A DNA stretch of 64,000 nucleotides from Xanthomonas massiliensis (GTDB taxonomy: Bacteria > Pseudomonadota > Gammaproteobacteria > Xanthomonadales > Xanthomonadaceae): NCBI RefSeq assembly GCF_900018785.1, contig NZ_FCOY01000004.1, forward strand, positions 62,001 through 126,000, written 5' to 3'. Below are positions 34,580 to 46,540 of this stretch, in pieces (the first letter of the stretch is position 1; each line of letters starts with the position of its first letter). The notes beneath the pieces were generated by a model. The model ran no database searches. It saw nothing but the letters and a program-made list of their open reading frames with translations, and was not told the origin of the DNA. Position numbers and translations under genes: made by a program.

Positions 34580-34789
34580 TCAGCGGCTGGCCTGGTCGAT
34601 CTGCGCCGCCTGGCGCGCGGCGTCGGCGTCCACGCTCTGTTGCACGGCCTTGGCCTTGTCTAGCGGCTGCTGGATGGCGCGGCGCAGCGCCTGCGGCTCG
34701 GGCGGCCGGTCGGGGGACGGCGGTTCGGGACGGCACGCGGCCAGCAGCACGAGGCCGGCGGCGATCAGGACACGGGGCAAGCGGTTCAT
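34580..34789 (-). CDS. Small lipoprotein
   Basis: A 69-residue protein with a lipoprotein signal peptide: basic start MNRLPR, hydrophobic core [10 protein letters not shown], and lipobox LLAAC with the cysteine at residue 19. The mature part is short, Pro-rich ([13 protein letters not shown]) and then helical with [20 protein letters not shown], reminiscent of small DUF-type lipoproteins of this family that form an amphipathic helix. The partner is unknown. It is divergent from the adjacent SDR gene by 61 bp. Confidence 0.75.
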   Translation of the reverse strand: MNRLPRVLIAAGLVLLAACRPEPPSPDRPPEPQALRRAIQQPLDKAKAVQQSVDADAARQAAQIDQASR

Positions 34790-34850
34790 CGGCGCATCCC
34801 AGGGTGGGCTGTGGGTATCCTACCCGCCTCCACGGCACACCGGACCGCCC

Positions 34851-35627
34851 ATGACTTCCTCCCGCTGGCGACTGGATGGACAGACCGCGTTCGTGACCGG
34901 CGCCAGTGCCGGCATCGGCCTGGCGGTGGCGCGCGAGCTGGCCGGGCTGGGCGCGGACCTGCTGCTCACCGCGCGCGATGCCGATGCGCTGGCGGCCGCG
35001 CGCGAGGAACTGCTGGAGGACCATCCCGGCTGCGCCATCGAGGCCATCGCCGCGGACGTGGCCGAGGAAGGCGACCGGCGCGACCTGCTGGACTGGGTGG
35101 AGGACCGCGGCGAGGGCCTGCGCATCCTGGTCAACAACGTCGGCGCCAACCTGGCGCGGGCGGCGGTGGACTACACCGAGGACGAGTGGCGCGGGTTGTT
35201 CGAGACCAACCTGTTCTCCGCCTTCGAGCTGTCGCGCTACCTGCATCCGCAGCTGGCGCGCCATGCCGGCGCGGCGGTGGTCAACGTCGGCAGCGTGGCC
35301 GGGCTGACCCACCTGCGTACCGGCGTGGTCTACGGCATGGCCAAGGCCGCGCTGGTGCAGATGAGCCGCGACCTGGCCTGCGAGTGGGCCGGCGACGGCA
35401 TCCGCGTCAACGCGGTGGCGCCGTGGTACGTGCGCACGCGGCGGACCTCGGCGCTGCTGGCCGACCCGGACTACTACGAGCAGGTGATCGAGCGTACCCC
35501 GCTGGGCCGGGTCGGCGAGCCGGAGGAGGTGGCCGCGGCGGTCGCGTTCCTGTGCCTGCCGGCGGCGGCCTACGTCACGGGCCAGTGCTTGGCGGTGGAC
35601 GGCGGCTTCCTCGCCTACGGGTTCTGA
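34851..35627 (+). CDS. SDR-family oxidoreductase (tropinone-reductase-like)
   Basis: A 258-residue short-chain dehydrogenase. It has the NAD(P)-binding [12 protein letters not shown], the NNVGAN motif (NNAG equivalent), the active-site serine in [13 protein letters not shown], and the YGMAK catalytic Tyr-x-x-x-Lys. Arg at the end of the second strand ([11 protein letters not shown]) suggests NADP preference. The fingerprint [15 protein letters not shown] resembles tropinone-reductase-like SDRs with unknown substrate. Its stop overlaps the convergent DUF4124 gene by 13 nt. It has no obvious pathway neighbour. Confidence 0.88.
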   Translation: MTSSRWRLDGQTAFVTGASAGIGLAVARELAGLGADLLLTARDADALAAAREELLEDHPGCAIEAIAADVAEEGDRRDLLDWVEDRGEGLRILVNNVGANLARAAVDYTEDEWRGLFETNLFSAFELSRYLHPQLARHAGAAVVNVGSVAGLTHLRTGVVYGMAKAALVQMSRDLACEWAGDGIRVNAVAPWYVRTRRTSALLADPDYYEQVIERTPLGRVGEPEEVAAAVAFLCLPAAAYVTGQCLAVDGGFLAYGF

Positions 35628-36484
35628 ATCCCGCCGTCGGCGGGCGTATCCGCGCAGCCGGCGGCGCGCAGCACGGCGCTGGCCCGCTCGAAGGCCAGGC
35701 GCGCAGCATCGTGTCCGTCCGCGCCATCCGCCTCCACCCCCTCGCCGGTGTCGCCGCCGAAGCGCCAGGCCTGTTCCTGTGCGGCCGCGCGTTCGCGCCA
35801 GGCCGCGCACAGCCCGGCCTCGGGCACCGGGTCGCACTTGTCGCGCTTGACCTCGCAGGCCTGGGCACCGCCCAGGTCGCGTCCGCCGCCCAGGCCGGTG
35901 GTGCGCATGGCCACGCAGCGCGGTGGCGGCTGGTCGGTTTCGCCGAGGTAGTTCCGGCCGTCGTAGATCCGGCAGCGGTACAGCGGCGGCGGGGCTTCCC
36001 GCCGGTCGTCGTCAGCCGGGACCTGCGCGGGCGCCTCGGCCTCCGTCGCGGGCGTCGCAGGGGCTGGCGAGGCGGTGGCTGGCGAGGCAGGGGACACCGG
36101 CGTGGCGGCGACAGCCGAGGCCGGCGCGGGCGCAGGCGGAGGTGCCAGGGCCTGCACCACCTGCTTGAACTTCTGGCGGCTGCCGCGCGGGCAGGGGGCC
36201 TGTTGCACGCTGAGCCGGTCGCCGGCATCCAGGCAGCCGTACAACATCGTCGCGGCGCCGTCCCGGCCGGCCGGCGGGACGCCCGGAGCCGGGGGAGCGA
36301 CCGCATCGGCAGGCGCCGTCATCGTGCGTACTTCCTGGCGGCTGCCGCGGGCGCAGCGCTCGCTCTGCAGCGACACCGCCCCCTGCGCATCGGTGCAGCG
36401 GTACAGGGTGACGGTCTGGGCGTGGACGGGCCCCGGCAGCAGCAGGGCCGGCAGGAGCAGTCGCCAAACGCGCGGGCCGGCCAT
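35615..36484 (-). CDS. DUF4124-domain exported protein, first paralog
   Basis: A 289-residue secreted protein with a signal peptide ([15 protein letters not shown], cleavage near residue 23) and two DUF4124-like units: [21 protein letters not shown] and [21 protein letters not shown]. These are short beta-rich cysteine-paired modules. A Pro/Ala-rich linker (about 110-165) leads to a third related unit ([15 protein letters not shown]). Its start codon overlaps the stop of the upstream paralog by 1 nt, so the two form an operon. Function unknown; DUF4124 proteins are exported and often linked to the cell surface. Confidence 0.75.
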   Translation of the reverse strand: MAGPRVWRLLLPALLLPGPVHAQTVTLYRCTDAQGAVSLQSERCARGSRQEVRTMTAPADAVAPPAPGVPPAGRDGAATMLYGCLDAGDRLSVQQAPCPRGSRQKFKQVVQALAPPPAPAPASAVAATPVSPASPATASPAPATPATEAEAPAQVPADDDRREAPPPLYRCRIYDGRNYLGETDQPPPRCVAMRTTGLGGGRDLGGAQACEVKRDKCDPVPEAGLCAAWRERAAAQEQAWRFGGDTGEGVEADGADGHDAARLAFERASAVLRAAGCADTPADGGIQNP

Positions 36485-37173
36485 CAGGTGCCGCCGCAGT
36501 CCTGCGCCAGGCGTGCGTCGATGCCGCGCTGTTCGCGCTCGATCGCGTGCTGCTCGCCCTGCAAGGCGCTGTTGTAGCGGCGGATCAGCTCCCAGCGGCG
36601 GTCCCGCAGGCGGCTGCACACCTCCTGCTGCGGCAGGGCGTGGCAGCGGTCGCGGACCTGGACGCTGCCGTAGGGGACGATGGCGCCACGGCCGCCGCCG
36701 CGCGGCGGCGGCACCGAAGGGGACGCCGGGGCGGGGCCGGACGCTGGACGGCCGGGTGCGGGGCCCCTGCCGCCGCCGCCCGGTGCGCCCGGTATCCAGG
36801 CGTAGGTCCAGGTCGGCACCCAGCGCGGATTGCCTTCGCCGTCGTCGCTGGTGTAGCGCGTGCCGTCGGGAGTGACGCATTCGTACATCGGCTGCGGCGG
36901 TGCCACCTGGACCAGGCGGACGTCGCGCGGCGCCTGCGTTGCCGCGGCGGGCGGTGGCTGTCCCGCCACCGGTGCCGGCGGATCCTTCGGGCGCGCGCTG
37001 CGCAGGACCTGCTGGCGCTGGCCGGCCGGGCACGGCACGTCCTGCACGCTGAGGGCACCGCCGGCGGCGGTGCAGCGATACAGCACCACCTCGTCGTCGG
37101 CCCGGTCGGCTGCCGTCGCCGGCAGGGCCAGCAGCAGGGCGATCAGCCAGCGGGGACGGAAGGCGCGGCGCAT
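36484..37173 (-). CDS. DUF4124-domain exported protein, second paralog
   Basis: A 229-residue exported protein with a signal peptide (WLIALLLALPATAA). The first DUF4124-like unit is VLYRCTAAGGALSVQDVPCPAG and a second, divergent unit is MYECVTPDGTRYTSDDGE. A Gly/Pro-rich low-complexity stretch (GAPGGGGRGPAPGRP) follows, and then a C-terminal helical part with four-cysteine context (DRCHALPQQEVCSRLRDRR). It is upstream of and coupled to the paralog at 35615-36484, the pair arising by tandem duplication with rearranged linkers. Unknown function. Confidence 0.75.
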   Translation of the reverse strand: MRRAFRPRWLIALLLALPATAADRADDEVVLYRCTAAGGALSVQDVPCPAGQRQQVLRSARPKDPPAPVAGQPPPAAATQAPRDVRLVQVAPPQPMYECVTPDGTRYTSDDGEGNPRWVPTWTYAWIPGAPGGGGRGPAPGRPASGPAPASPSVPPPRGGGRGAIVPYGSVQVRDRCHALPQQEVCSRLRDRRWELIRRYNSALQGEQHAIEREQRGIDARLAQDCGGT

Positions 37174-37231
37174 GCGGGCATCTTGCGGGCAAGCGCCCGG
37201 CGACGGAAGCCCGCAAGCCCCGCCGTGGGGA

Positions 37232-37792
37232 TCAAGCGCGCAACTGCGCGCCGCTGAGGGCATCGCGGATCGGCGTGGGGCCGGCCAGCCCGCCGGTCTC
37301 GCCGTGGTCGAGCACGCCGTCGATGGCGGCCACCAGTTCCGGATCCAGCTCGTCGCGGGCATAGGCCGGCGGCATGCCGGCGAAATTGGCGCTGGTGGAC
37401 ACCAGCGGCCCGCCGAAGGCCTCGCACAGGGCACGCATCTGCGGATGGGCGGTGACGCGCACGGCGATGCCGTCGTGCGCCCCGGTCACCCAGCGCGGCG
37501 CGCGCGCGCTGGCCGGCAGCACCCAGGTATGCGGGCCCGGCCACTGCGCGGTGATCTCGTCCAGGCGCTCGCGCGGCACCCGTGCCAGGTCCAGCAGCGA
37601 CTGCAGCTGCTCCAGCCGCGCGGCGGCCAGGATCAGTCCTTTCTCGATCGGGCGGCGCTTGGCCGCCAGCAGGCGCAGCACCGCCGCCTCGTCCATCGGA
37701 TCGCAGCTCAGGCCCCAGACCGCTTCGGTGGGGCAGGCGACCAGCCCGCCGCGGCGCAGCGCGGCGACGGCCTGGTCCAGGGACAGGTCCAT
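37232..37792 (-). CDS. tsaC: L-threonylcarbamoyladenylate synthase (TsaC/YrdC)
   Basis: Makes threonylcarbamoyl-AMP for the t6A37 modification of ANN-decoding tRNAs, which include the tRNA-Ile2 found in this window. The 186-residue single YrdC domain has the nucleotide-binding pattern GGLVACPTEAVWGLSCDP, the KRRPIEKGLI loop and the PTxxSAN-like GPLVSTSANFAG. The ATG at 37792 has GAGGAG 8 nt upstream and is preferred over one 31 nt earlier. The C-terminal domain of Sua5-type enzymes is absent, as is normal for TsaC. It lies between the DUF4124 operon and topA on the same strand. Confidence 0.92.
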   Translation of the reverse strand: MDLSLDQAVAALRRGGLVACPTEAVWGLSCDPMDEAAVLRLLAAKRRPIEKGLILAAARLEQLQSLLDLARVPRERLDEITAQWPGPHTWVLPASARAPRWVTGAHDGIAVRVTAHPQMRALCEAFGGPLVSTSANFAGMPPAYARDELDPELVAAIDGVLDHGETGGLAGPTPIRDALSGAQLRA

Positions 37793-37862
37793 GACCCGGT
37801 CTCCTCGCAGGGAAAGCGCCATTGTCGCGCGGCCGGGCGTCGCCGGCACGGCCGCGCGCGGC

Positions 37863-40328
<2,466 letters not shown>

Positions 40329-40424
40329 GGTGGGGGCAGCGCGCAGAAGGAGGGAGTGGGACGTGTATACGGGGGGCGGTGCACGGCGAGGTGAACGCGC
40401 CGCGGTGCCGGCCACATAGACGGC

Positions 40425-40472
40425 GACGCCCGGAGAATCCGATTCCCCGGGCGTCTGCCTGAACCCATTATA
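40425..40472 (-). promoter_or_regulatory. topA promoter and 31-nt leader hairpin
   Basis: On the minus strand a perfect TATAAT (40472-40467) should be the -10 element for topA; the only TTGACA found is 24 bp further up, too far to be a normal -35. Within about ten bases of the predicted start lies GACGCCCGG-g-GAATC-g-GATTC-t-CCGGGCGTC (40455-40425), an almost perfectly self-complementary 31-nt sequence. The RNA would begin with a very stable hairpin. The hairpin could also serve as a terminator for the upstream smg gene. Leader length to the topA ATG is about 130 nt. Confidence 0.55.
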
Positions 40473-40593
40473 GTCAAATCACGGCCGGCGCCGGGCTGTC
40501 AAGGCATGCGGCCTGCGCACCGGGCGCGGCGGCGGCAACGCCGGCGGGCACCGGCGCGGCCCGGCGATGCCCGGCGATGCCCGGCCTGGCTGG

Positions 40594-41067
40594 TCAATGG
40601 ACCGGCTCGGGCTCGTCCAGGAACATCTGGGTTTCCATCCAGGCGTAGGCGGCCTCGGCGCCGGGCTGGTTGAACAGCACCATCAGCACCACCCACTTCA
40701 GGTCGTCCAGGTCCAGCTCGTCCTGGTCCAGGGCCATGGCGCGGTCGACCACCAGCTCGCGCTGGTCGGCCGAGAGGATGCCGTGCTGCTCCAGGAACAG
40801 CAGGAACCCGCGCGATTCGGTGTCCAGGCGGTCCAGCTCGGCGCCGTGGTAGACCCGCACCGGGCCGTCCACGCGCGCGGGGGCCAGTTCCGGGCGCTGC
40901 TCGGCGAGCGCGTCGAGCCAGTCGAAGGCCTTGCTGATTTCCGCGGGGCTGAAGCCGGCCTGGATGAGGCCGTTCTGGAGGGAGTCGCGATCGCGGATCA
41001 GGTCCGCGTCCTCGGAGAAATAGTGTTCGAACAGGTACAGCAGGACGTCCAGAATGCTCTCTTTCAT
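40594..41067 (-). CDS. smg: Smg family protein (DUF494)
   Basis: A 157-residue, mainly helical and acidic protein of the Smg family, named for its place in the smf-smg-topA neighbourhood. The family start [17 protein letters not shown] is exact in style, and the rest is rich in Leu and acidic residues with [17 protein letters not shown] near the end. Its biochemical role is not established. It lies 44 nt downstream of dprA. Because dprA is frameshifted, its upstream reading frame now runs in-frame into smg, which should not be taken as a natural fusion. Confidence 0.9.
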   Translation of the reverse strand: MKESILDVLLYLFEHYFSEDADLIRDRDSLQNGLIQAGFSPAEISKAFDWLDALAEQRPELAPARVDGPVRVYHGAELDRLDTESRGFLLFLEQHGILSADQRELVVDRAMALDQDELDLDDLKWVVLMVLFNQPGAEAAYAWMETQMFLDEPEPVH

Positions 41068-41111
41068 TGCCCCTCGGCCTGCGTCGCGCGGACGCTGTGG
41101 AGGTGGAGAAA

Positions 41112-42249
41112 CTAGGGTGCGCGCTGGTAGCGCCCGTGGGCGGCCGCCACCTTTCCATCCAGTTCCATGGCCAGCAGCATGGAGGACAGCCGGGCGGGCG
41201 TCAATCCGGTGCGCCCGACCAGTTCGTCCATACCGGTTGGGTCGTGTCCGAGGGCCGACCACAAGCGGTTGTAGTCGGGATCGGCCGTCGCGGCGGCGGG
41301 AACGGCGGCGTGCGGCGCCGCTCCGTCGCCCTGAATGGGGCCGGGCGGGGGCGTAGCGCGTTAACGCGGCGGCCATGTCCTCCAGCACCTGGTCCGGGGT
41401 TTCCACCAGGGCGACCCCGTCGCGGATCAGGCGGTGGCAGCCGCGGGCCATGGGATTGTGGATCGAGCCGGGCAGGGCGAAGACCTCGCGCCCGGCCTCG
41501 GCGGCCAGCCGCGCGGTGATCAGCGCGCCCGAGCGCAACGCCGCCTCGACCACCACGGTGCCCAGCGCCAGGCCGGCCAGGATCCGGTTGCGGGCCGGGA
41601 AGTGCGCCGCGCGCGCGGCGGTGCCGGGCGGGTGCTCGCTGACCAGCGCGCCGTGGGCGGCGATCGCCTCGCGCAGGCCGGCATGGTGGCGCGGATAGGC
41701 CAGGTCCGGGCCGGTGCCGAGCACCGCCACGGTCGGATGCCCGGCCTCCAGCACGGCGCGGTGCGCGGCCGCATCGATGCCCGCGGCCATGCCGCTGGCC
41801 ACGCACCATCCGGTATGGGCGAAGGCGAGGGCGAACAGACGCGCGTTGGCCAGGCCGCCGGCGGTGGCGGCGCGGGCGCCGACCACCGCCAGCTGCGCCC
41901 GCCACAGCAGCGCCGGGTCGCCCTCGACGAACAGCGCCAGCGGCGGCTGCGGCGCGGCGGCCAGCAGCGGCGGGAACTGCGGTGCCCGCCAGCCGATCAG
42001 GTGGTGGCCGGGGAGGTCCAGCCACGCCCGCCCGAGGGCGGCGCGTTCGCGGTCCGGCGTGCCCAGGCGGGCGATCTGGCGCGCGTCCAGGCCGGCCTCG
42101 CGCCAGGCGGCGGGGCCGGCACGCCAGGCGGCGGCCGGCGCGGCGTGGCATTCCAGCAAACGCAGGCGGGGTGCGGCCGCCCCGCCGGCCAGGACCAGGG
42201 CGAGCAGGGCGTGGGTGTCGTCGCGGCCGGGATCGAGGGCGGGTTCCAT
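41112..42249 (-). pseudogene. dprA: dprA (smf) with a frameshift in a homopolymer
   Basis: DNA-processing protein A binds incoming single-stranded DNA and loads RecA during transformation. The Rossmann core is complete up to about residue 300: [58 protein letters not shown] and [19 protein letters not shown]. The C-terminal winged helix ([20 protein letters not shown], ending HGRYQRAP at the stop codon 41112-41114) is in another frame. Removing one base from the five-G run at 41347-41351 restores one continuous protein. As written, translation runs on into smg. Either a real inactivating or truncating mutation or a homopolymer sequencing error. Confidence 0.85.
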
Positions 42250-42274
42250 CCGGCCGAGCCTGGCGCGGATGCGA

Positions 42275-42298
42275 CGAGGGCGCCCTCGGGCGCCCTCG
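42275..42298 (-). terminator. Hairpin between the LysM gene and dprA
   Basis: CGAGGGCGCC and GGCGCCCTCG form a perfect 10-bp stem with a 4-nt loop, 27 nt beyond the LysM gene stop (42325). There is no T-run, so function as terminator is only probable. Confidence 0.5.
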
Positions 42299-42324
42299 CA
42301 TTCACCTGTCGGGGATTTCCGGCC

Positions 42325-43470
42325 TCACTGCGGCAACGGTGCGTCGTCCGGCGAGCGGCCCTGGTAGCCGACCTTGACCGGCTTGACGCCCTTCATCACC
42401 AGGGCATAGCTGACCTTGTCGAAGGTACGGAACACCATCGCATGGGCCGCGTATTCCTCCGGCAGCTTCACCGTGCCGCTGCCGGCCGTGTAGCCGGCGT
42501 TGGCGCGCGAGAACCGGTGGTGGCCGACGCGGTCGTTGACGTACGAGCTCTGGTTCCACAACGAGAACACCGTGCCGTTGTCCACGCCGTCGCGGGCGCC
42601 CACGGACAGGGCGATCACGTCGCGCGGGCCGCCGGAGGTGAAGGTGTCGGCCACGGCCAGCACGCGCCCGTCCGCCGCCAGGGCCTGCGCCGAGGGCGGG
42701 TGCGGGATGAACTGCAGGTCGTAGGGATGGGCCTGCACCGGCACGATGCGGTCGCCGGCACGGACCTCGCGGCCGCTGTCCTCCAGGCGCAGCGAGACGC
42801 TGTCCAGGCCTTCGCCCACGCTCGGCACGATGGTGCCGACGTTGACCTGGGCCAGCTCGTAGCCGAGCAGCTCGTGGCGCTCGTCCGGGGCCATGAAGGA
42901 CTTCCAGAGGTTGCCGCTGCCGGGCGTGAGCGAGCCGTCGGCGTTCAGGTCCTCGTTCGGGCGCGGATGCGCGTAGCGCACGGTGGGCCGCACCACGGCG
43001 TAGCGCTGGCCGGGACGGGCGTCGTGCAGGTTGGCGACGTAGGCGAGCTGGCCGGCGCTGGCGCGCAGGCGGTTGTCCTCCAGGCCGACCACGTAGGGCA
43101 GCTGGCGGAAGCTCTCGTCGGTGATGCTCAGGTTCTTCAGGAACGGCTCGACCTCGGCCAGCGGAATGGCGTCGATCGGCGCTTCCTGGCGCGGGCCGGG
43201 GGCGATCTCGCCCTTGGCGACCCGGTCCAGGTAGGCCAGGCTGAGCACGTCGCCCGGATAGATCAGGTGCGGGTTGGCGACCTGCGGATTGGCCTGCCAG
43301 ATCTCCGGCCACAGCCAGGGCTTGCCCAGGAAGCGGCCGGCGATGCCCCACAGGGTGTCGCCCTTGCGTACCACGTAGGTGTCCGGGTGCTCGCCGGCGG
43401 TCGTGGCCGCGGCGTAGGTCGCCACGGTCAGGGCCGCCACGGCGACGACCGTGCGGAGTCGTTTAAACAT
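42325..43470 (-). CDS. LysM-domain exported protein
   Basis: A 381-residue secreted protein. A signal peptide covers the first 25 or so residues ([20 protein letters not shown]). One LysM domain for peptidoglycan binding follows (about 30-85: [19 protein letters not shown] ... [14 protein letters not shown]). The remaining 300 residues have no named domain that I recognise; they are beta-rich and contain repeated VVG/VLAVAD segments. The gene sits upstream of dprA-smg-topA on the same strand, and divergent to def, a position conserved in related bacteria. Likely a cell-envelope protein. Confidence 0.88.
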   Translation of the reverse strand: MFKRLRTVVAVAALTVATYAAATTAGEHPDTYVVRKGDTLWGIAGRFLGKPWLWPEIWQANPQVANPHLIYPGDVLSLAYLDRVAKGEIAPGPRQEAPIDAIPLAEVEPFLKNLSITDESFRQLPYVVGLEDNRLRASAGQLAYVANLHDARPGQRYAVVRPTVRYAHPRPNEDLNADGSLTPGSGNLWKSFMAPDERHELLGYELAQVNVGTIVPSVGEGLDSVSLRLEDSGREVRAGDRIVPVQAHPYDLQFIPHPPSAQALAADGRVLAVADTFTSGGPRDVIALSVGARDGVDNGTVFSLWNQSSYVNDRVGHHRFSRANAGYTAGSGTVKLPEEYAAHAMVFRTFDKVSYALVMKGVKPVKVGYQGRSPDDAPLPQ

Positions 43471-43502
43471 GCGGATTCAGCCTGATTCCCCAACAGGTGG
43501 GC

Positions 43503-43551
43503 GCACTATAGTGCACAACACCTCCGGCCGCACAAGCGGTCGCGCTAGAAT
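43503..43551. promoter_or_regulatory. Divergent promoter between the LysM gene and def
   Basis: GCACTATAGTGC at 43503-43514 is a perfect 12-bp palindrome centred on TATA, so both strands read TATAGT as a possible -10 element: leftward for the LysM gene, rightward for def. A second -10-like TAGAAT lies at 43546-43551. No clear -35 is visible. Confidence 0.45.
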
Positions 43552-43597
43552 TGAGACCCTTGCCGGAAGACGCCGGCGCCCCCATAGAGGGAGAACC

Positions 43598-44110
43598 ATG
43601 GCACTTCTTCCCATTCTCGAATTTCCCGACCCCCGCCTGCGCACCCACGCGGCACTGGTCGAGCCGGGCGAAATCACCGGCGCGCCGTTCCAGCAGCTGC
43701 TGGACGACATGTTCCAGACCATGTACGAAGCCCCGGGCATCGGCCTGGCCGCCACCCAGGTGGACGTGCACAAGCGCTTCATGGTCATCGACGTGAGCGA
43801 GGGGAAGGACGCTCCGCGGGTGTTCATCAATCCGCAGATCGTCGAGCGCCAGGGCGGCCAGGTCTACCAGGAGGGCTGCCTGTCCGTGCCCGGCATCTTC
43901 GCCGACGTGACCCGCGCCGACACCATCACCGTGCGCTACCTGGACCGCCAGGGACAGCCGCAGGAGCTGACCACCGACGGCCTGCTGGCGGTGTGCGTGC
44001 AGCACGAGATCGACCACCTGGAAGGCAAGCTGTTCATCGACTACCTGTCCCCGCTCAAGCGCGAGATGGTGCGCAAGAAGCTGGCCAAGCAGCGCAAGCA
44101 CGTCGCCTGA
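43598..44110 (+). CDS. def: Peptide deformylase
   Basis: Removes the formyl group from nascent peptides, the partner of Fmt downstream. The 170-residue protein has all three family motifs: [11 protein letters not shown] (motif 1), EGCLSVPGI with the metal-binding cysteine (motif 2) and [12 protein letters not shown] with two metal histidines (motif 3). The ATG at 43598 is preceded by GAGGGAG. The C-terminus [11 protein letters not shown] is basic. First gene of the def-fmt-rsmB cluster; a 100-nt gap separates it from fmt. Confidence 0.97.
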   Translation: MALLPILEFPDPRLRTHAALVEPGEITGAPFQQLLDDMFQTMYEAPGIGLAATQVDVHKRFMVIDVSEGKDAPRVFINPQIVERQGGQVYQEGCLSVPGIFADVTRADTITVRYLDRQGQPQELTTDGLLAVCVQHEIDHLEGKLFIDYLSPLKREMVRKKLAKQRKHVA

Positions 44111-44210
44111 TCCGGGGCGGTCCGCTCCTCCTCCGGCCGTCCGCCGCAGCCCGTGGCGGGCGGCCGTTTCGTCACGACCGGTCGCCCGGTCCCCCGACTT
44201 CCGAGCGCCG

Positions 44211-45134
44211 ATGAGAATCGTCTTTGCCGGTACCCCCGACTTCGCCGTGCCCGCCCTGCGCGCGGCCGCCCGCCACAACGAGGTGGTGGCGGTTTACACC
44301 CAGCCGGACCGCCCGGCCGGCCGCGGCCGCGGCCTGGCCGCCTCGCCGGTCAAGCGCGAGGCCGTCGCCCGCGGCATCCCGGTGTACCAGCCGCAGACCC
44401 TGCGCGACGAAGCGGCGCAGCAGGCGTTACGCGCGCTGGCGCCGGACCTGCTGGTGGTGGTCGCCTACGGGCTGATCCTGCCCCGGGCGGTGCTGGCCAT
44501 CCCGACCCAGGGCTGCTGGAACGTGCATGCCTCGCTGTTGCCGCGCTGGCGCGGCGCCGCGCCGATCCAGCGCGCGATCGAGGCCGGCGATGCCGAGACC
44601 GGCGTGTGCCTAATGCAGATGGAGGCCGGCCTGGACACCGGCCCGGTGCTGCTGGCCATCACCACCGACATCGACGCCGAGGAGACTGGCGGCCAGCTCC
44701 ACGATCGCCTGGCCGAGCTCGGTGCGCAGGTGCTCGCCGACGGGCTGGGCCTGCTGCGCGCCGGCCTGGCGCCGCGGCCGGTGCCGCAGCCGCAGGACGG
44801 GGTCACCTACGCCCACAAGCTCGACAAGCACGAGGCCCGGCTGGACTGGGGCCAGCCGGCCGAGGTGCTGGCGCGCAAGGTGCGCGCCTTCGATCCGTGG
44901 CCGGTGGCCGAGGCCGAGGTGGCCGGCGAGCGCCTGCGCATCCACGGCGCGGTGGCGGTTCCCGGACACGACGGCGCGGCGCCCGGCACGGTGCTGGCCG
45001 CTTCCCGGGCCGGCATCGACATCGCCTGCGGGCGCGGCGCGCTGCGCCTGCTCGCGGTCCAGCGCGACGGCGGCAGGACGATCACCGCGGCCGACTACCT
45101 CAACGCCCGCCGCGACCTGCCGGTCGCCGGTTGA
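44211..45134 (+). CDS. fmt: Methionyl-tRNA formyltransferase
   Basis: Formylates initiator Met-tRNA using 10-formyl-tetrahydrofolate. It has 307 residues with the start [19 protein letters not shown], the formyl-folate binding [18 protein letters not shown] (His and the conserved N/H/D set) and [12 protein letters not shown]. The C-terminal tRNA-binding domain (about 205-307) is intact. Between def and rsmB in the usual order; rsmB starts 2 nt after its stop. Confidence 0.97.
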   Translation: MRIVFAGTPDFAVPALRAAARHNEVVAVYTQPDRPAGRGRGLAASPVKREAVARGIPVYQPQTLRDEAAQQALRALAPDLLVVVAYGLILPRAVLAIPTQGCWNVHASLLPRWRGAAPIQRAIEAGDAETGVCLMQMEAGLDTGPVLLAITTDIDAEETGGQLHDRLAELGAQVLADGLGLLRAGLAPRPVPQPQDGVTYAHKLDKHEARLDWGQPAEVLARKVRAFDPWPVAEAEVAGERLRIHGAVAVPGHDGAAPGTVLAASRAGIDIACGRGALRLLAVQRDGGRTITAADYLNARRDLPVAG

Positions 45135-45136
45135 CC

Positions 45137-46450
45137 ATGATGGCGCCCACTTCCCCGCTGGCACCGGGCGTTGCGGTGCGCGTGGCCGCCGCGCACGTGC
45201 TCGGCGCGGTGGTGGGCAAGGGGCGTTCGCTGAAGGCCGAACTGGCCGCCGCCCTGCCACGGCTGGACGATCCCCGCGACCGCGCCCTGGCCGAGGCGAT
45301 CTGCCTGGCCGGCGTGCGCCGGCATGCCGCCTATGCCGCGGCGCTCAGGCAATGGCTGTCGCGCCCGCCGGGCCGCGGCGATGCCGACCTGCTCGGCCTG
45401 CTGCTGGCGGGATTCGCCCAGCTCGACGGTCTCGGCCTGGCGCCGCACGCGGCGCTGTCGGCCACGGTCGAGGCCGCGCGCGCGCTTGGCCGCACCCGCC
45501 AGGCCGGCCTGGTCAACGCGGTGCTGCGGCGCCTGCAGCGCGAGGGCCTGCCCGGGCTGCCGCCGGAAGCCGGCTGGCCGGCCTGGCTGGTGCGGGAGAT
45601 CGGCCAGGCCTGGCCGGCCCAGGCCGGGGACGTGTTCCGGGCCAGCGCCCTGCCCGCGCCGATGTGGTTGCGCGTCAACCGGCGCCTGGCCACGCCCGCG
45701 GACTACGTGCAGGCGCTGGCGCAGGCCGGCGTGGCGGGCCGCTGCGTGGACGGCTTCGCCGATGCCGTGCTGCTCGACGTGCCGGTGGCCGTGGCGGCGC
45801 TGCCCGGCTTCGCCGAGGGGCGGGTCTCGGTCCAGGACGGCTCGGCGCAGCAGGTGGCCGATGCGCTGGCTCCCGGGCGCGGTGCGCGCGTGCTCGACGC
45901 CTGCGCCGCCCCGGGCGGCAAGGCGGCGCACCTGCTCGAGCGCGATCCCTCGCTGCGCCTGACCGCGCTGGACGTGGATGCGCGCCGCCTGCAGCGGGTG
46001 GCCGAGACCCTGTCGCGCACCGGCACGGCCGCGGAACGGCTGGTGGCCGCCGATGCCGGGACGCCGCGGGCGTGGTGGGACGGCGTGCCCTTCGATGCGG
46101 TACTGCTGGATGCGCCGTGCTCGGCCACCGGCGTGGTGCGGCGCCAGCCGGACGTGCTGCTGCACCGGCGCGCCTCGGACCTGGACGCGCTGACCGCGCT
46201 GCAGGCGCGCCTGCTCGATGCCGCCTGGCAGGTGCTGCGGCCCGGCGGCGTGCTGCTGTATTCCACCTGCTCGCTGCTGCCGCGCGAGAACGCCGGCCAG
46301 GTGCAGGCCTTCCTCGCCCGCACGCCCGATGCCGAGCCCGAGCCGCTGGCGCCGGCGTTCGGCCACGCCTCCGGCGCGGGCCGCCAGCGCCTGACCGGGG
46401 AGCAGGCCGCCGACGGCTTCTTCTATGCGCGGCTGCGGCGTCGCGACTGA
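45137..46450 (+). CDS. rsmB: 16S rRNA (cytosine-967-C5)-methyltransferase
   Basis: Methylates C967 of 16S rRNA. The 437-residue protein has an N-terminal NusB-like RNA-binding region (about 10-140: [20 protein letters not shown]) and a SAM-dependent methyltransferase domain with [11 protein letters not shown] (SAM site) and the two active cysteines: [15 protein letters not shown] and [14 protein letters not shown]. Two ATGs (45137, 45140) lie side by side, and the first is used. It ends 90 nt before the glycosyltransferase gene. Confidence 0.95.
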   Translation: MMAPTSPLAPGVAVRVAAAHVLGAVVGKGRSLKAELAAALPRLDDPRDRALAEAICLAGVRRHAAYAAALRQWLSRPPGRGDADLLGLLLAGFAQLDGLGLAPHAALSATVEAARALGRTRQAGLVNAVLRRLQREGLPGLPPEAGWPAWLVREIGQAWPAQAGDVFRASALPAPMWLRVNRRLATPADYVQALAQAGVAGRCVDGFADAVLLDVPVAVAALPGFAEGRVSVQDGSAQQVADALAPGRGARVLDACAAPGGKAAHLLERDPSLRLTALDVDARRLQRVAETLSRTGTAAERLVAADAGTPRAWWDGVPFDAVLLDAPCSATGVVRRQPDVLLHRRASDLDALTALQARLLDAAWQVLRPGGVLLYSTCSLLPRENAGQVQAFLARTPDAEPEPLAPAFGHASGAGRQRLTGEQAADGFFYARLRRRD

Positions 46451-46540
46451 CCGCTATCATCGGTGCATGTCGAAGCCGGCCCGGTCCACGGAGGGAAGGA
46501 CACACCACGGCCATGCCGGCGCTGGCCCGGGAGGCCGCGC

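Noticed and set aside
34040-34663. 207-codon open frame after sppA
   Set aside because: Composition and lack of start signal suggest a shadow; the lipoprotein gene on the other strand overlaps it and is better supported.
40594-42249. Apparent natural DprA-Smg fusion in one frame
   Set aside because: The DprA C-terminal domain is present in another frame with its own stop at 41112, and Smg has its own start at 41067; a one-base frameshift explains the fusion.
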